Origin: Acidimicrobiia bacterium
Lineage (GTDB): Bacteria; Acidobacteriota; Vicinamibacteria; Vicinamibacterales; UBA2999
DNA: 64,000 nucleotides
Direction of reading: 5' to 3'
NCBI GenBank assembly: GCA_016871275.1
Contig: VFZG01000003.1
Coordinates: forward strand, 88,534 to 152,533
Made by a program: the position numbers and the translations under genes. The notes beneath the pieces were generated by a model. That model was not told the DNA's origin. It searched no databases and saw only the letters and a list, made by a program, of their open reading frames with translations. Below, one piece after another: positions 1 to 10,559 of this stretch. Each line of letters opens with the position of its first letter. Positions within the stretch are counted from its first letter, which is position 1.

Positions 1-2
1 CG

Positions 3-638
3 CCGGGCCACCGCTTTTTCCTGACGGGCTCGTACCGCAAGGAGTACTTCGGCTTCGGCGCCACCTCAATCTCGGCCTTCTGGGAGTCGCGCACCATCGG
101 CAACACCAGCTACACGTTCGCTGGCGACATGAACGGCGATGGCGGCTTCAACGACCTGATCTACATTCACCGCAACCAGGGCGAGATGAATTTCCAGGCC
201 TTCACCGCCGGCGGCCGGACCTTTACGGCCGCGGAACAGTCCGCGGCGTGGGACGCCTACATCGCCCAGGATCCCTACCTGAGCAAGCGCCGCGGCGAAT
301 ACGCGGTGCGCGGCGCGGTGTTCCTGCCGCGGTTCCACCGCCTCGACGTCGGCCTCACGCAGGACGTGTTCACCACGTTCGGCGGCGAGCGGCACCGCTT
401 CCAGTTCCGCGTGGACCTGATCAACTTCGGCAACCTGATCAACAAGCACTGGGGAGTGGCCCAGCGCCTGGTGTCGAACCAGCCGCTCACCAACCCGGCC
501 GTGGACGCCAACGGCGCCTCCACCTACCGCCTGCGGGTGGTCAGCAACCAGCTGCTGTCGAAGAGCTACGAGCAGACCGCGGACCTCAGCGACGTCTACC
601 GCGTGATGTTCAGCGTGAAATACTTCTTCGGGTCGTAG
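3..638 (+). CDS. TonB-dependent receptor, C-terminal part (Oar-like), 5' truncated by window
   Basis: The frame is open from base 3 to the TAG ending at 638, so about 211 residues are visible and the start lies outside the window. The text is typical of the last beta-strands of large acidobacterial TonB-dependent receptors: alternating aromatic and polar residues, an early DMNGDGG loop and a C-terminal VMFSVKYFF strand that suits an outer-membrane beta-signal. Family members sit in the outer membrane and import a ligand using ExbB/ExbD/TonB energy; such genes lie at 2.6-5.2 kb on the other strand. The plug and any carboxypeptidase-like N-terminal domain are not visible, and the substrate cannot be told. 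Confidence 0.8.
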   Translation, partial: PGHRFFLTGSYRKEYFGFGATSISAFWESRTIGNTSYTFAGDMNGDGGFNDLIYIHRNQGEMNFQAFTAGGRTFTAAEQSAAWDAYIAQDPYLSKRRGEYAVRGAVFLPRFHRLDVGLTQDVFTTFGGERHRFQFRVDLINFGNLINKHWGVAQRLVSNQPLTNPAVDANGASTYRLRVVSNQLLSKSYEQTADLSDVYRVMFSVKYFFGS

Positions 639-679
639 AGGCGGTGGGGCCTTGAGGCTGTGAGGCCCTGAGGTAATAG

Positions 680-742
680 GGGCGCACTTTAGTGCGCCCG
701 ATCATCCGAGGGCGGGGGCTTGAACCCCCGCCATTTTTCTTT
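680..742 (+). terminator. double-hairpin Rho-independent terminator after the receptor gene
   Basis: Two hairpins follow the receptor stop. The first has an 8-bp stem (680-687 with 692-699, loop TTTA). The second has an 8-bp GC stem (711-718 with 725-732, loop CTTGAA) followed directly by ATTTTTCTTT. The second is a classical intrinsic terminator. Confidence 0.8.
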
Positions 743-746
743 GGGC

Positions 747-752
747 TAAGAT
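747..752 (+). promoter_or_regulatory. -10-like box TAAGAT, leaderless start of TPR gene
   Basis: TAAGAT lies 6 nt before the ATG at 759 and no Shine-Dalgarno sequence precedes it. If used, transcription would begin at or next to the start codon. Confidence 0.45.
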
Positions 753-758
753 CTGCCC

Positions 759-2528
759 ATGACGAAGACCGCCCGCGCCGTGGCCGTCCTTGCCGTCGTC
801 AGCCTGCCCGCATCCTCAATGGTGTCCGGCTTCAGTCGAACGGACCAGGAACTCGGCACCATCGACTTCCCGACCTCGGGCTCACCCGCCGCTCAGCCCC
901 ACTTCATCAAGGGCGTGCTGTTGATGCACAGCTTCGAGTACGACGATGCGCGCGAGGCGTTCGTCGCGGCGCAGAACGCCGACCCGGCATTCGCCATGGC
1001 CTACTGGGGCGAGGCCATGACCTACAACCACCCGGTGTGGCAGCGCACCTCTCCGGACCTTGCCAGAGCCGCGCTCGCGAAGCTGGCGCCGACCGCCGAG
1101 GCGCGCCGAGCCGTGGCGCCGACCGAGAAGGAGCAAGGCTGGATCGGCGCCGTTGAACGGTTGTACGGATCGGGGGAGAAGCTCGCGCGCGATCTCTCGT
1201 ACGCCGACGCGATGAAGACGATGCACGAGAGGTATCCGAATGATGATGAAGTGAAATCCTTCTACGCGCTCGCGATTCTCGGCACCAGCCACGGCGGCCG
1301 CGACGTCTCGATCTACATGCGGGCCGCCGCGCTGGTCGAGCAGGTCTACTCGAAGAACCCCCAACATCCGGGCGCGGCCCACTACCTGATTCACGCCTAC
1401 GACGATCCGGTGCACGCGCCGCTCGGCCTGCGCTACGCCGATGCCTACTCGAAGATTGCCCCGGACGCGTCGCACGCGCTGCACATGCCGTCGCACATCT
1501 ACGTGGCGATGGGCATGTGGGATGAATCCGGGTCGATCAACGAGCGCTCGGTGAAAGCCGCCGACGCGCGTCGTGAGGCCCGCAAGCTCGAGGTCGACCA
1601 GCGCGGCTTCCACGCGCTGCTGTGGCTGGTCTACAGCTACACGCAGCAGGGACGTTACGAGGACGCACGCGGCGTGCTGGCGCAGATCGAGGTTGCCGCG
1701 AAGGAGAGCGGCTCCGAGCGCACGCGCAGCCACCTTGCGCTGGCGCGAGCCGCCTGGCTGATCGAGACCCGCAAGTGGGGTGAAGCCAAGGCGCCGGTGC
1801 CATCAACGGACCTGGCCAAAGGCACCGCCATCGCGGATCTGTTTGCGATCGGATTCGCCGCGGTGCGCTCGGGCAATCGGGCCGGCGCGGCCAACGCAAT
1901 GGCGCAAATGGCGGCGGTCATGGCGGAGACGCCCGTCAATGGCGCACCCGTGCGAAGCACCCCAGGGGGCACCGCCAAGCCCGGTATCCGCCCAATCGCG
2001 CCGGGTCCCCAGGCGGTTCCTGGACCCGGCCCCCAGGCACCGGGCACCGAGGCACCGCATCAGCATGCGCCGCAGGCGGCTACCGGGCTGCCGACCGCTG
2101 GGGGCGGCGCCGACCCGCGCATTCCCCAGGTCATGGCGCAGCAACTCGAGGCCGCCATCCTCTTCTCCGAGGGCCGGCGCGAAGAGGCCCTGGTGCTCGC
2201 CCGCCAGGCCGCCGTTGTCGAGGCCGGCCTGGCCTTCGAATTTGGTCCGCCGGTGCCGGTCAAGCCGGTCAACGAGCAGGTGGGCGAAATGCTGATGGAT
2301 CTGCGCCGTCCCAGGGAGGCGATGGAGGCGTTCGAACTGTCGCTCAAGCGCACACCCGGCCGCGCCCTGTCGCTGCTGGGCCTGGCTCGGGCGGCGGCCG
2401 CCGCCAGGGACGCAGCAACCGCCCAAAGGGCCTACCGCGAGCTGCGAGAGGTGTGGAGGAAGGCAGACAAGACGCTTCCTGAATTGAAGGAAGTGGGAGC
2501 CCAGGCGCCGAAGTCGAGTTCGTACTGA
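759..2528 (+). CDS. secreted tetratricopeptide-repeat protein
   Basis: A 589-residue protein with an N-terminal export signal (MTKTARAVAVLAVVSLPASS). It is rich in helix pairs of TPR type, including HFIKGVLLMHSFEYDDAREAF, AYWGEAMTYNH and a C-terminal MEAFELSLKRTPGRALSLLGLARA. Similar secreted TPR proteins are common in Acidobacteria and have no assigned reaction; they probably act as protein-interaction scaffolds in the periplasm. Around residues 390-450 there is a Pro/Gly/Ala-rich linker (PGPQAVPGPGPQAPG) that splits the two helical halves. The ATG is chosen because it begins the signal peptide and has a -10 box just upstream. Function unknown. Confidence 0.7.
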   Translation: MTKTARAVAVLAVVSLPASSMVSGFSRTDQELGTIDFPTSGSPAAQPHFIKGVLLMHSFEYDDAREAFVAAQNADPAFAMAYWGEAMTYNHPVWQRTSPDLARAALAKLAPTAEARRAVAPTEKEQGWIGAVERLYGSGEKLARDLSYADAMKTMHERYPNDDEVKSFYALAILGTSHGGRDVSIYMRAAALVEQVYSKNPQHPGAAHYLIHAYDDPVHAPLGLRYADAYSKIAPDASHALHMPSHIYVAMGMWDESGSINERSVKAADARREARKLEVDQRGFHALLWLVYSYTQQGRYEDARGVLAQIEVAAKESGSERTRSHLALARAAWLIETRKWGEAKAPVPSTDLAKGTAIADLFAIGFAAVRSGNRAGAANAMAQMAAVMAETPVNGAPVRSTPGGTAKPGIRPIAPGPQAVPGPGPQAPGTEAPHQHAPQAATGLPTAGGGADPRIPQVMAQQLEAAILFSEGRREEALVLARQAAVVEAGLAFEFGPPVPVKPVNEQVGEMLMDLRRPREAMEAFELSLKRTPGRALSLLGLARAAAAARDAATAQRAYRELREVWRKADKTLPELKEVGAQAPKSSSY

Positions 2529-2575
2529 GGGCTTAGGGGCTGAGGACGGAGGGGCGTGGGGGCCGTACAATAAGA

Positions 2576-2600
2576 CGGCCGCTCCGTTTGGGAGCGGCCG
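2576..2600 (-). terminator. bidirectional hairpin between TPR gene and exbD operon
   Basis: A perfect 10-bp stem, 2576-2585 with 2591-2600, loop GTTTG, lies between convergent genes. Reading the minus strand it is followed by TCTTATTG, a weak T-tract, so it probably ends the ton/exb operon. Confidence 0.6.
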
Positions 2601-2654
2601 CCTGGCGTGATTCGGTTGGACCCGAATCGGCGGAACAAACGAATCGGTGCCCGA

Positions 2655-3134
2655 TCAGTTGCCGCCGACGCGTCCGGGCGCGGCCGCGGCGCGGCGCATG
2701 CCCTCGGTGATGATGCCGACCTTCTCGACGCCGGCGCCCTTGGCGGCGTCGATCACTTCGACGATGTCGCCGTAGCGCAGGCCGCCGTCGGCCGCGATGA
2801 ACAGGGTCTTGTCCTTGCGCTCTTCGTAAATCCTGCGCAGGCGATCCTCGAGCTCGGCCACCTGGACGTCGGACTTGTTGATCGACAGCTTCCGATCGGC
2901 GGTGTACTCGATCACGATTTGCGAGACGTCGACCTGCGTCTGGTTGGCGCTCTTGGTTTCGGCCGGCAGGTTCACGTCCAGTCCGCGCTGCGACAGCGGC
3001 AGGGCGGCCATGAAGATGACCAGCAGTACGAGCAGCACGTCGATCATCGGCGTGATGTTCATGTCCGCCGAGACTTCGAGCTTCTTGGCGGTAATGACCC
3101 GATCGGCGCCGTGGTGCTGGTGAGCGTGAGCCAT
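2655..3134 (-). CDS. exbD: ExbD/TolR-family biopolymer transport protein (second copy)
   Basis: A 159-residue protein with the ExbD pattern: a short cytoplasmic N-terminus, one membrane helix near residues 28-48 starting MNITPMIDVLLVLLVIFM, and a periplasmic C-terminal domain. The Asp of PMIDVLL is the expected proton-pathway residue. ExbD works with ExbB and TonB to couple the inner-membrane proton gradient to outer-membrane receptors. The N-terminus is His-rich (MAHAHQHHGAD). It starts 3 bases after the other exbD stops, so the two are surely co-transcribed; paired exbD genes are common in Acidobacteria and Bacteroidetes. Confidence 0.93.
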   Translation of the reverse strand: MAHAHQHHGADRVITAKKLEVSADMNITPMIDVLLVLLVIFMAALPLSQRGLDVNLPAETKSANQTQVDVSQIVIEYTADRKLSINKSDVQVAELEDRLRRIYEERKDKTLFIAADGGLRYGDIVEVIDAAKGAGVEKVGIITEGMRRAAAAPGRVGGN

Positions 3135-3137
3135 GGC

Positions 3138-3578
3138 TTATCTCCCCCCGCCCATCAGGCCGGTGCGGTTCTTCGGATCGGTGATGAGACCCATGTCTTC
3201 GATGCCGCCGGCGCGCAGTTCGTCCATGGCGTCCATCACCGCCCCGTAGCGCGCTTCCTCATCGGCCTTGATCAGGATGATGCGCTCTTTCTTGTTCTCG
3301 AGCACTTCCTCGACTCTTTGCCGCAGCTCTTCCTTGCGGACCGGCAGGCCGTTCAAAAAGTAGCGGTCGCTGCGATCGACCGCGACCACCGTCTGGTCCT
3401 GGGTTTCAGGCTTTTCCGCGGTATTCGCGGCCAGCGGCAGCCTCACGTCCGCGCCCTTCTGCAGCAGCGGCGCCACGATCATCATGATGATGAGCAGCAC
3501 CAGCATGACGTCCACCAGGGGCGTGACGTTGATGTCCGATTTGACTCCGCCTTTGGAGCCGCCGACGTCCATTGACAT
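3138..3578 (-). CDS. exbD: ExbD/TolR-family biopolymer transport protein (first copy)
   Basis: A 146-residue ExbD. The single membrane helix holds SDINVTPLVDVMLVLLIIMM, with the conserved Asp of PLVDVML, followed by a periplasmic domain with VAVDRSDRYFLNGLPV. It is a distinct paralogue of the downstream copy, so the complex may contain a mixed ExbD dimer (inference). It lies between exbB and the second exbD. The 92-base spacer to exbB is unusual for this tight operon and is filled by a dispersed AGTGAGAAGT-type repeat. Confidence 0.93.
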   Translation of the reverse strand: MSMDVGGSKGGVKSDINVTPLVDVMLVLLIIMMIVAPLLQKGADVRLPLAANTAEKPETQDQTVVAVDRSDRYFLNGLPVRKEELRQRVEEVLENKKERIILIKADEEARYGAVMDAMDELRAGGIEDMGLITDPKNRTGLMGGGR

Positions 3579-3595
3579 GGCAATTACTCCCTACA

Positions 3596-3662
3596 AAGTG
3601 AGAAGTGAGAAGTCGAAAGTGAGAAGCATGAATCGGCCTCTCACTTCTCCCTTCCAACTCCT
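3596..3662. repeat. dispersed AGTGAGAAGT repeat (copy 1) inside exbB-exbD spacer
   Basis: Tandem AGTGAGAAGT units followed by the inverted form CTCACTTCTC. GAGAAGTGA near 3600-3608 can pair with TCACTTCTC near 3640-3648. The same motif recurs near 14.7, 20.1 and 43.8 kb. Confidence 0.7.
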
Positions 3663-3670
3663 GACTTCCT

Positions 3671-4444
3671 TTACGACGTCTTCTTGATGAAATAGTCGAC
3701 CATCTCCGACGACGAGTTGTCCATCTCGACGTTGAAGAACTCGAGCTTGCCCGAGAGGTAGTTGTAGAACCACACCGCCGGGATGGCCACGAACAGGCCG
3801 AGCGCGGTTTCGACGAGCGCTTCGGCGATACCGGCGGAGACGGCGCCAATGCCGCCCGAGCCCGACGAAGCGATTCCGACGAATGCGTTGATGACGCCGA
3901 CGACCGTGCCGAGCAGACCGACGAACGGCGCGGTCGCGCCAATGGTCGCCAAGCCTGACACGCCCTTTTTCAGGTCGTTCGAGGTCAGCGCGGTGGCGCG
4001 CTGGATCGAGCGGCGAACGGTGTCGAGCAGGTCTTCACGCGACAGGTTGGCGCCGCTCTCGTGCTGGAACTGGTACTCCTGGAGGCCGGCGAGCACGACC
4101 TTCGCGAGGTGGCTGTAACGGTACTCCTTGGCGGCCGACAGCGCGATCGCTTCCTTCAGGCGGCCTTCCTTGAGGTGCTTGGCCACCAGCGGCGCGTACA
4201 TCTTCGACTGTTTGGTAGCCTGATTGAACGTGTAGATGCGCTCAATCGCGACGCCCACCGACCAGAACGACATGATGAACAGCACGATGGCGACCGCCCA
4301 CGCGGCAGCACCCATCTGCTCGAACATGCCCACCCAATCGAGGCCGCCGCCGGGGGCCTCCTGCGCAAACGCGGGAGCGCCCACGAGCATTATCGCAAAC
4401 GCGGCACCGGCAATCCGACCGAACTGAAGCTTCCGACCTTCCAT
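3671..4444 (-). CDS. exbB: MotA/TolQ/ExbB proton channel family protein
   Basis: A 257-residue protein with an N-terminal signal-like segment (ends APAFA-QEAP), a first membrane helix near residues 40-60 (WAVAIVLFIMSFWSVGVAIE) and two more near 165-225, with the family signature LATIGATAPFVGLLGTVVGV. ExbB forms the pentameric proton channel around an ExbD dimer in the inner membrane. The start is supported by a strong GGAGGA ribosome-binding site 6 bases upstream, after a run of T. It is second in the tonB-exbB-exbD-exbD order. Confidence 0.95.
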   Translation of the reverse strand: MEGRKLQFGRIAGAAFAIMLVGAPAFAQEAPGGGLDWVGMFEQMGAAAWAVAIVLFIMSFWSVGVAIERIYTFNQATKQSKMYAPLVAKHLKEGRLKEAIALSAAKEYRYSHLAKVVLAGLQEYQFQHESGANLSREDLLDTVRRSIQRATALTSNDLKKGVSGLATIGATAPFVGLLGTVVGVINAFVGIASSGSGGIGAVSAGIAEALVETALGLFVAIPAVWFYNYLSGKLEFFNVEMDNSSSEMVDYFIKKTS

Positions 4445-4501
4445 CGCATTCCTCCAAAAAAAGAACGGTTGGTCCGCCTGGAGACGGACCTGACAACTGC
4501 C

Positions 4502-5215
<714 letters not shown>

Positions 5216-5603
5216 TAAATCCTCCTCAACTTCGTATTCATCCTTCGAGTCCCCTCGAGATACCCCCGAGCCTGTCGAAGGGTCACTAGAAGACCGTCGA
5301 TTATCCCTTCGACGTTGGCCGGACGCAAGCGCTTCGGCCAGGGGGTCAAAAGGGGGCGTGTCTTCCGATTAGACACCGGATTTCCGGGTGTGCTCCCTAC
5401 AAAGCGCGTTCAAGTTTCCGTTGCAAAGCCGCTACAGCACCAGAGAAACGAAAGAGGTCAGGTACGAGCCGCACCTGACCCCTCGGACGCCCGGCGATTC
5501 TAGTCGGGCGGCAAACCCACCGTCAACAGTCTAGACACCGAAAACGCATCGAAATTACGCATGGTTACGAAACATTACAAGGTCCGTCAGGTGTTTTACC
5601 GCC
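5216..5603. other. 388-base spacer between tonB and hppA: promoter, long leader and repeats
   Basis: No gene is seen here. It holds the tonB promoter (5497-5526), a roughly 275-nt leader, a palindrome GGTCAGGT / ACCTGACC (5458-5482), a small hairpin with GTGTCT / AGACAC arms (5359-5377), and a fragment of the CCTTCGAC-type dispersed repeat (about 5237-5310). Confidence 0.6.
5497..5526 (-). promoter_or_regulatory. sigma70-type promoter of tonB-exbB-exbD-exbD operon
   Basis: On the minus strand TTGACG (5526-5521), an 18-base spacer, then TAGAAT (5502-5497). Both boxes match the consensus at five of six positions. Start of transcription would be near 5490. Confidence 0.65.
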
Positions 5604-8084
<2,481 letters not shown>

Positions 8085-8102
8085 CTCGTCGTCGTCTCCC
8101 TT

Positions 8103-8130
8103 GACTCTTGCCTATCGACTCTTGCCTGTC
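8103..8130. repeat. 14-bp tandem repeat (x2) at DUF502-hppA junction
   Basis: Two units GACTCTTGCCTATC and GACTCTTGCCTGTC abut the end of the DUF502 gene and overlap its last codons. Confidence 0.8.
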
Positions 8131-8720
8131 GACGCTTGACCGTTGACTGCCGGCGGCAGTGCCATACCACCAGTCAGGAAAATCCGAATGCCTTCTTCCA
8201 CCGACAAATCCGGGTAGAACGCCTGCGACCGCGGGTAGACGGCCACGTCACCCAGGTACAGGTGATTGGTCGGCACGTACACCGCGATCATCGCTTCCGG
8301 TCCCGCACCCGCGCCACGATCGATCGTGAACTCGCGCGTCAGGAACCCTATCACCATCCCGCGCCGCGGGTCGTCCACGATCACGACCTTCTTGAAGCCC
8401 GACTCGCTGTCGGGCGAGAACGCCGCGACCAGCTGCTTCACCGGCGCGTAGACCGTCTTGAACAGCGGCACGTTCAGCAGCCATTGTTCGGCGCGCTGCA
8501 GGATACGCCGTCCGATCACGTTGGTCGCCACGGCGCCGACCAGCAGGATGAAACCCGTGGTCATCAGCACGCCGAGGCCGGGCACTTCCCGTCCGAGCAG
8601 GTAGATCGACAGCGGCCGCGCCACACCATCGATGAACCGGAACGTCCACCACAGGGTCACGACGGTGATCAGCAGCGGCACCGTCACGACCAGCCCGGTC
8701 AGAAAACTACGCCGCAGCAT
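8112..8720 (-). CDS. DUF502 family membrane protein
   Basis: A 202-residue protein with two N-terminal membrane helices (LTGLVVTVPLLITVVTLWWTF and VLMTTGFILLVGAVATNVIG) and a soluble C-terminal domain with the DUF502 hallmarks NVPLFKTVYAPVKQLV, FKKVVIVDDPRRGMVIGFLT and VYVPTNHLYLGDVAVYP. The family is widespread and its molecular function is not established. It lies 38 bases after uppP and 27 before hppA in the same direction. Its last residues (ASTGKSR) are encoded by the tandem repeat at 8103-8130, so the native end may have been altered. Confidence 0.9.
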   Translation of the reverse strand: MLRRSFLTGLVVTVPLLITVVTLWWTFRFIDGVARPLSIYLLGREVPGLGVLMTTGFILLVGAVATNVIGRRILQRAEQWLLNVPLFKTVYAPVKQLVAAFSPDSESGFKKVVIVDDPRRGMVIGFLTREFTIDRGAGAGPEAMIAVYVPTNHLYLGDVAVYPRSQAFYPDLSVEEGIRIFLTGGMALPPAVNGQASTGKSR

Positions 8721-8758
8721 TGCTTACCGGGCCTCCGGCCCGGACCGACTGCATCGCA

Positions 8759-9568
8759 TTACCCCGCCAACAACCAGATCACCGTGAAGGCAGCCAGGGC
8801 GAACCGGTAATACGCGAATCCCGCCAGCGAATGCGCCGCAAGGTATCGCACGAAACACTTCACGGTGGTGTAGCCGACGAGGGCCGATACCACCAGGCCG
8901 ACGGCGAGAATCGTCACGGGCAAACCCGCCATCCCCACCTCCGACAGATCAAGCGCTTCCTTCGCCGCCGCGGCCACGATCGCCGGCAGGCTCATCAGGA
9001 AGATGAACCGCGCCGCCGACGCGCGCTCGACATGCAGCAGCATGGCCAGCGTCAGGGTGGCACCCGACCGCGACACCCCCGGCGCCAGTGCCAGCGCCTG
9101 CGCGCATCCCACCGCCAACGCCTCGCCAAACCCCAGCGTCCGCGCGTCACGCGACTTCCGTCCGACACGCTCGGCGAATATCAGCCCGACGCCGCCGAGG
9201 GCCAGCGTCACCGCCACGACCAGCGGCGAACGCAATTGCCCTTCAATCGCGTCGGCGAACAACCCGCCGACGATCACAATCGGAATCGTGCCGGCGATGA
9301 TCAACCGGCCGAGCCGCTCGTACTCACCGTCGCGGCCGGTCACCGCGCCCGGCGCCGACGCGATCAGCCGCGCCACGTCGGCGCGGAAGAATGCCACCAC
9401 CGCCAGCAGCGTGCCGACGTGACACGCCACGTCGAACGCGATCCCGAACCGTCCCGGATCCCAGCCGAAGAACGCGCGGGCCAGGATCAGGTGACCCGAG
9501 CTCGAGACGGGCAGAAACTCGGTGAGCCCCTGCACGACGCCGAGCAACGCAGCCGCGAGGAGATCCAC
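8759..9568 (-). CDS. uppP: undecaprenyl-diphosphatase UppP (BacA family)
   Basis: A 269-residue integral membrane enzyme that dephosphorylates undecaprenyl diphosphate to recycle the lipid carrier of cell-wall synthesis. The N-terminal signature GVVQGLTEFLPVSSSGHLIL (residues 9-28) and the second motif PGVSRSGATLTLAMLL near residue 160 hold the catalytic Glu, Ser, His and Arg. Length and motif order match the family. It lies 52 bases after secF and 38 before DUF502 in the same direction, so it could share their transcript. Confidence 0.96.
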   Translation of the reverse strand: MDLLAAALLGVVQGLTEFLPVSSSGHLILARAFFGWDPGRFGIAFDVACHVGTLLAVVAFFRADVARLIASAPGAVTGRDGEYERLGRLIIAGTIPIVIVGGLFADAIEGQLRSPLVVAVTLALGGVGLIFAERVGRKSRDARTLGFGEALAVGCAQALALAPGVSRSGATLTLAMLLHVERASAARFIFLMSLPAIVAAAAKEALDLSEVGMAGLPVTILAVGLVVSALVGYTTVKCFVRYLAAHSLAGFAYYRFALAAFTVIWLLAG

Positions 9569-9620
9569 TGGCGGTTACAAACTCGCCCGCAAGCTCTGCG
9601 CCTGTCGTGCCATCTGTGGC

Positions 9621-10556
9621 CTACACCGCCTTCCGGGCACCCTGCGTCCGGCCCCTGGCCTGCCTGGTGCCAAGGATGATGGCGATCGACGACGCGATGA
9701 AAATAGTTGAGTAGGTGCCGCTGACGACGCCGACCAGCATCGTGAACGCAAACGCTTCGAGCACCTCGCCGCCGAACAGGTACAGCGCCAGCACCGCCAG
9801 GAACGTCGTGCCCGCGGTGATGATGGTGCGGCTCAGCGTCTGGTTGACGCTCTCGTTGACCACCCGCTCGAGCGACTCGCGCCGCCGGCTGCGCAGGTTC
9901 TCGCGCACGCGGTCGAAAATGACGATGGTGTCGTTGACCGAGTAGCCGGTAATCGTCAGCAGGGCCGCGACCACGTTCAGCGACAGGTCATAGCCCATGA
10001 AGAACAGGAATGCGACCGTGACCATGATGTCGTGGAAGGTGGCTGCGATCGCGCCGATGGCGAAGGCGAAGCGGAACCGCAGGCCGATGTAAATGGTGAT
10101 GCCGATAATCGACGCCAGCACGGCGTAGATACCGCGGCGCTGCAGGTCGGCGCCAATCACCGGGCCGACGAGATCCTGGCTGAGCACCTCGATCTTGCCG
10201 AGGCTGGCCTTCGCCAGAGCGTCGGTGACCGCGCGGGCGTTCTGGTCCAGCGACGCGCCGTCCTCCTGGATCAGCTGCGGGAGGCGGATCACTTTCTGGT
10301 TCTGCGCGGGATCGCCGTAGCTCTGGATGACCTGCTCGCCTGGAATCGCGGCGACGATCGCCTGCCGGACCTGATCGTCGCTGACCGGCTGCTCGAACTT
10401 GACGACCATGATCGTGCCGCCCGAGAAGTCGATGCCCAGCGGAATGCCCCGGCTCACGCCATAGCCGATGCCGGCGAGGACGACGACGGTCGACAGAATC
10501 AGCGCGTGCCAGCGCCACTTGATAAAGTCGTAGTTTGCGTTTTCGAAGAGAGCCAT
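9621..10556 (-). CDS. secF: protein translocase subunit SecF
   Basis: A 311-residue inner-membrane protein of the SecDF complex that uses the proton gradient to complete protein export through SecYEG. It has the first membrane helix, a small periplasmic domain opening with GIPLGIDFSGGTIMVVKFEQ, and the RND-like membrane block with ALLTITGYSVNDTIVIFDRVREN. It follows secD by 3 bases. The C-terminus (GTRQARGRTQGARKAV) is basic and cytoplasmic. Confidence 0.96.
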   Translation of the reverse strand: MALFENANYDFIKWRWHALILSTVVVLAGIGYGVSRGIPLGIDFSGGTIMVVKFEQPVSDDQVRQAIVAAIPGEQVIQSYGDPAQNQKVIRLPQLIQEDGASLDQNARAVTDALAKASLGKIEVLSQDLVGPVIGADLQRRGIYAVLASIIGITIYIGLRFRFAFAIGAIAATFHDIMVTVAFLFFMGYDLSLNVVAALLTITGYSVNDTIVIFDRVRENLRSRRRESLERVVNESVNQTLSRTIITAGTTFLAVLALYLFGGEVLEAFAFTMLVGVVSGTYSTIFIASSIAIILGTRQARGRTQGARKAV

Positions 10557-10559
10557 AGA

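Noticed and set aside
2607..3575. A 322-codon open frame opposite the two exbD genes
   Set aside because: It is the high-GC antisense shadow of the exbD genes: no signal, no family motif and His/Asp/Arg-rich text typical of reverse frames. Similar long shadows opposite the HEAT protein (17362-18483) and the M28 peptidase (39433-40785) were dropped for the same reason.
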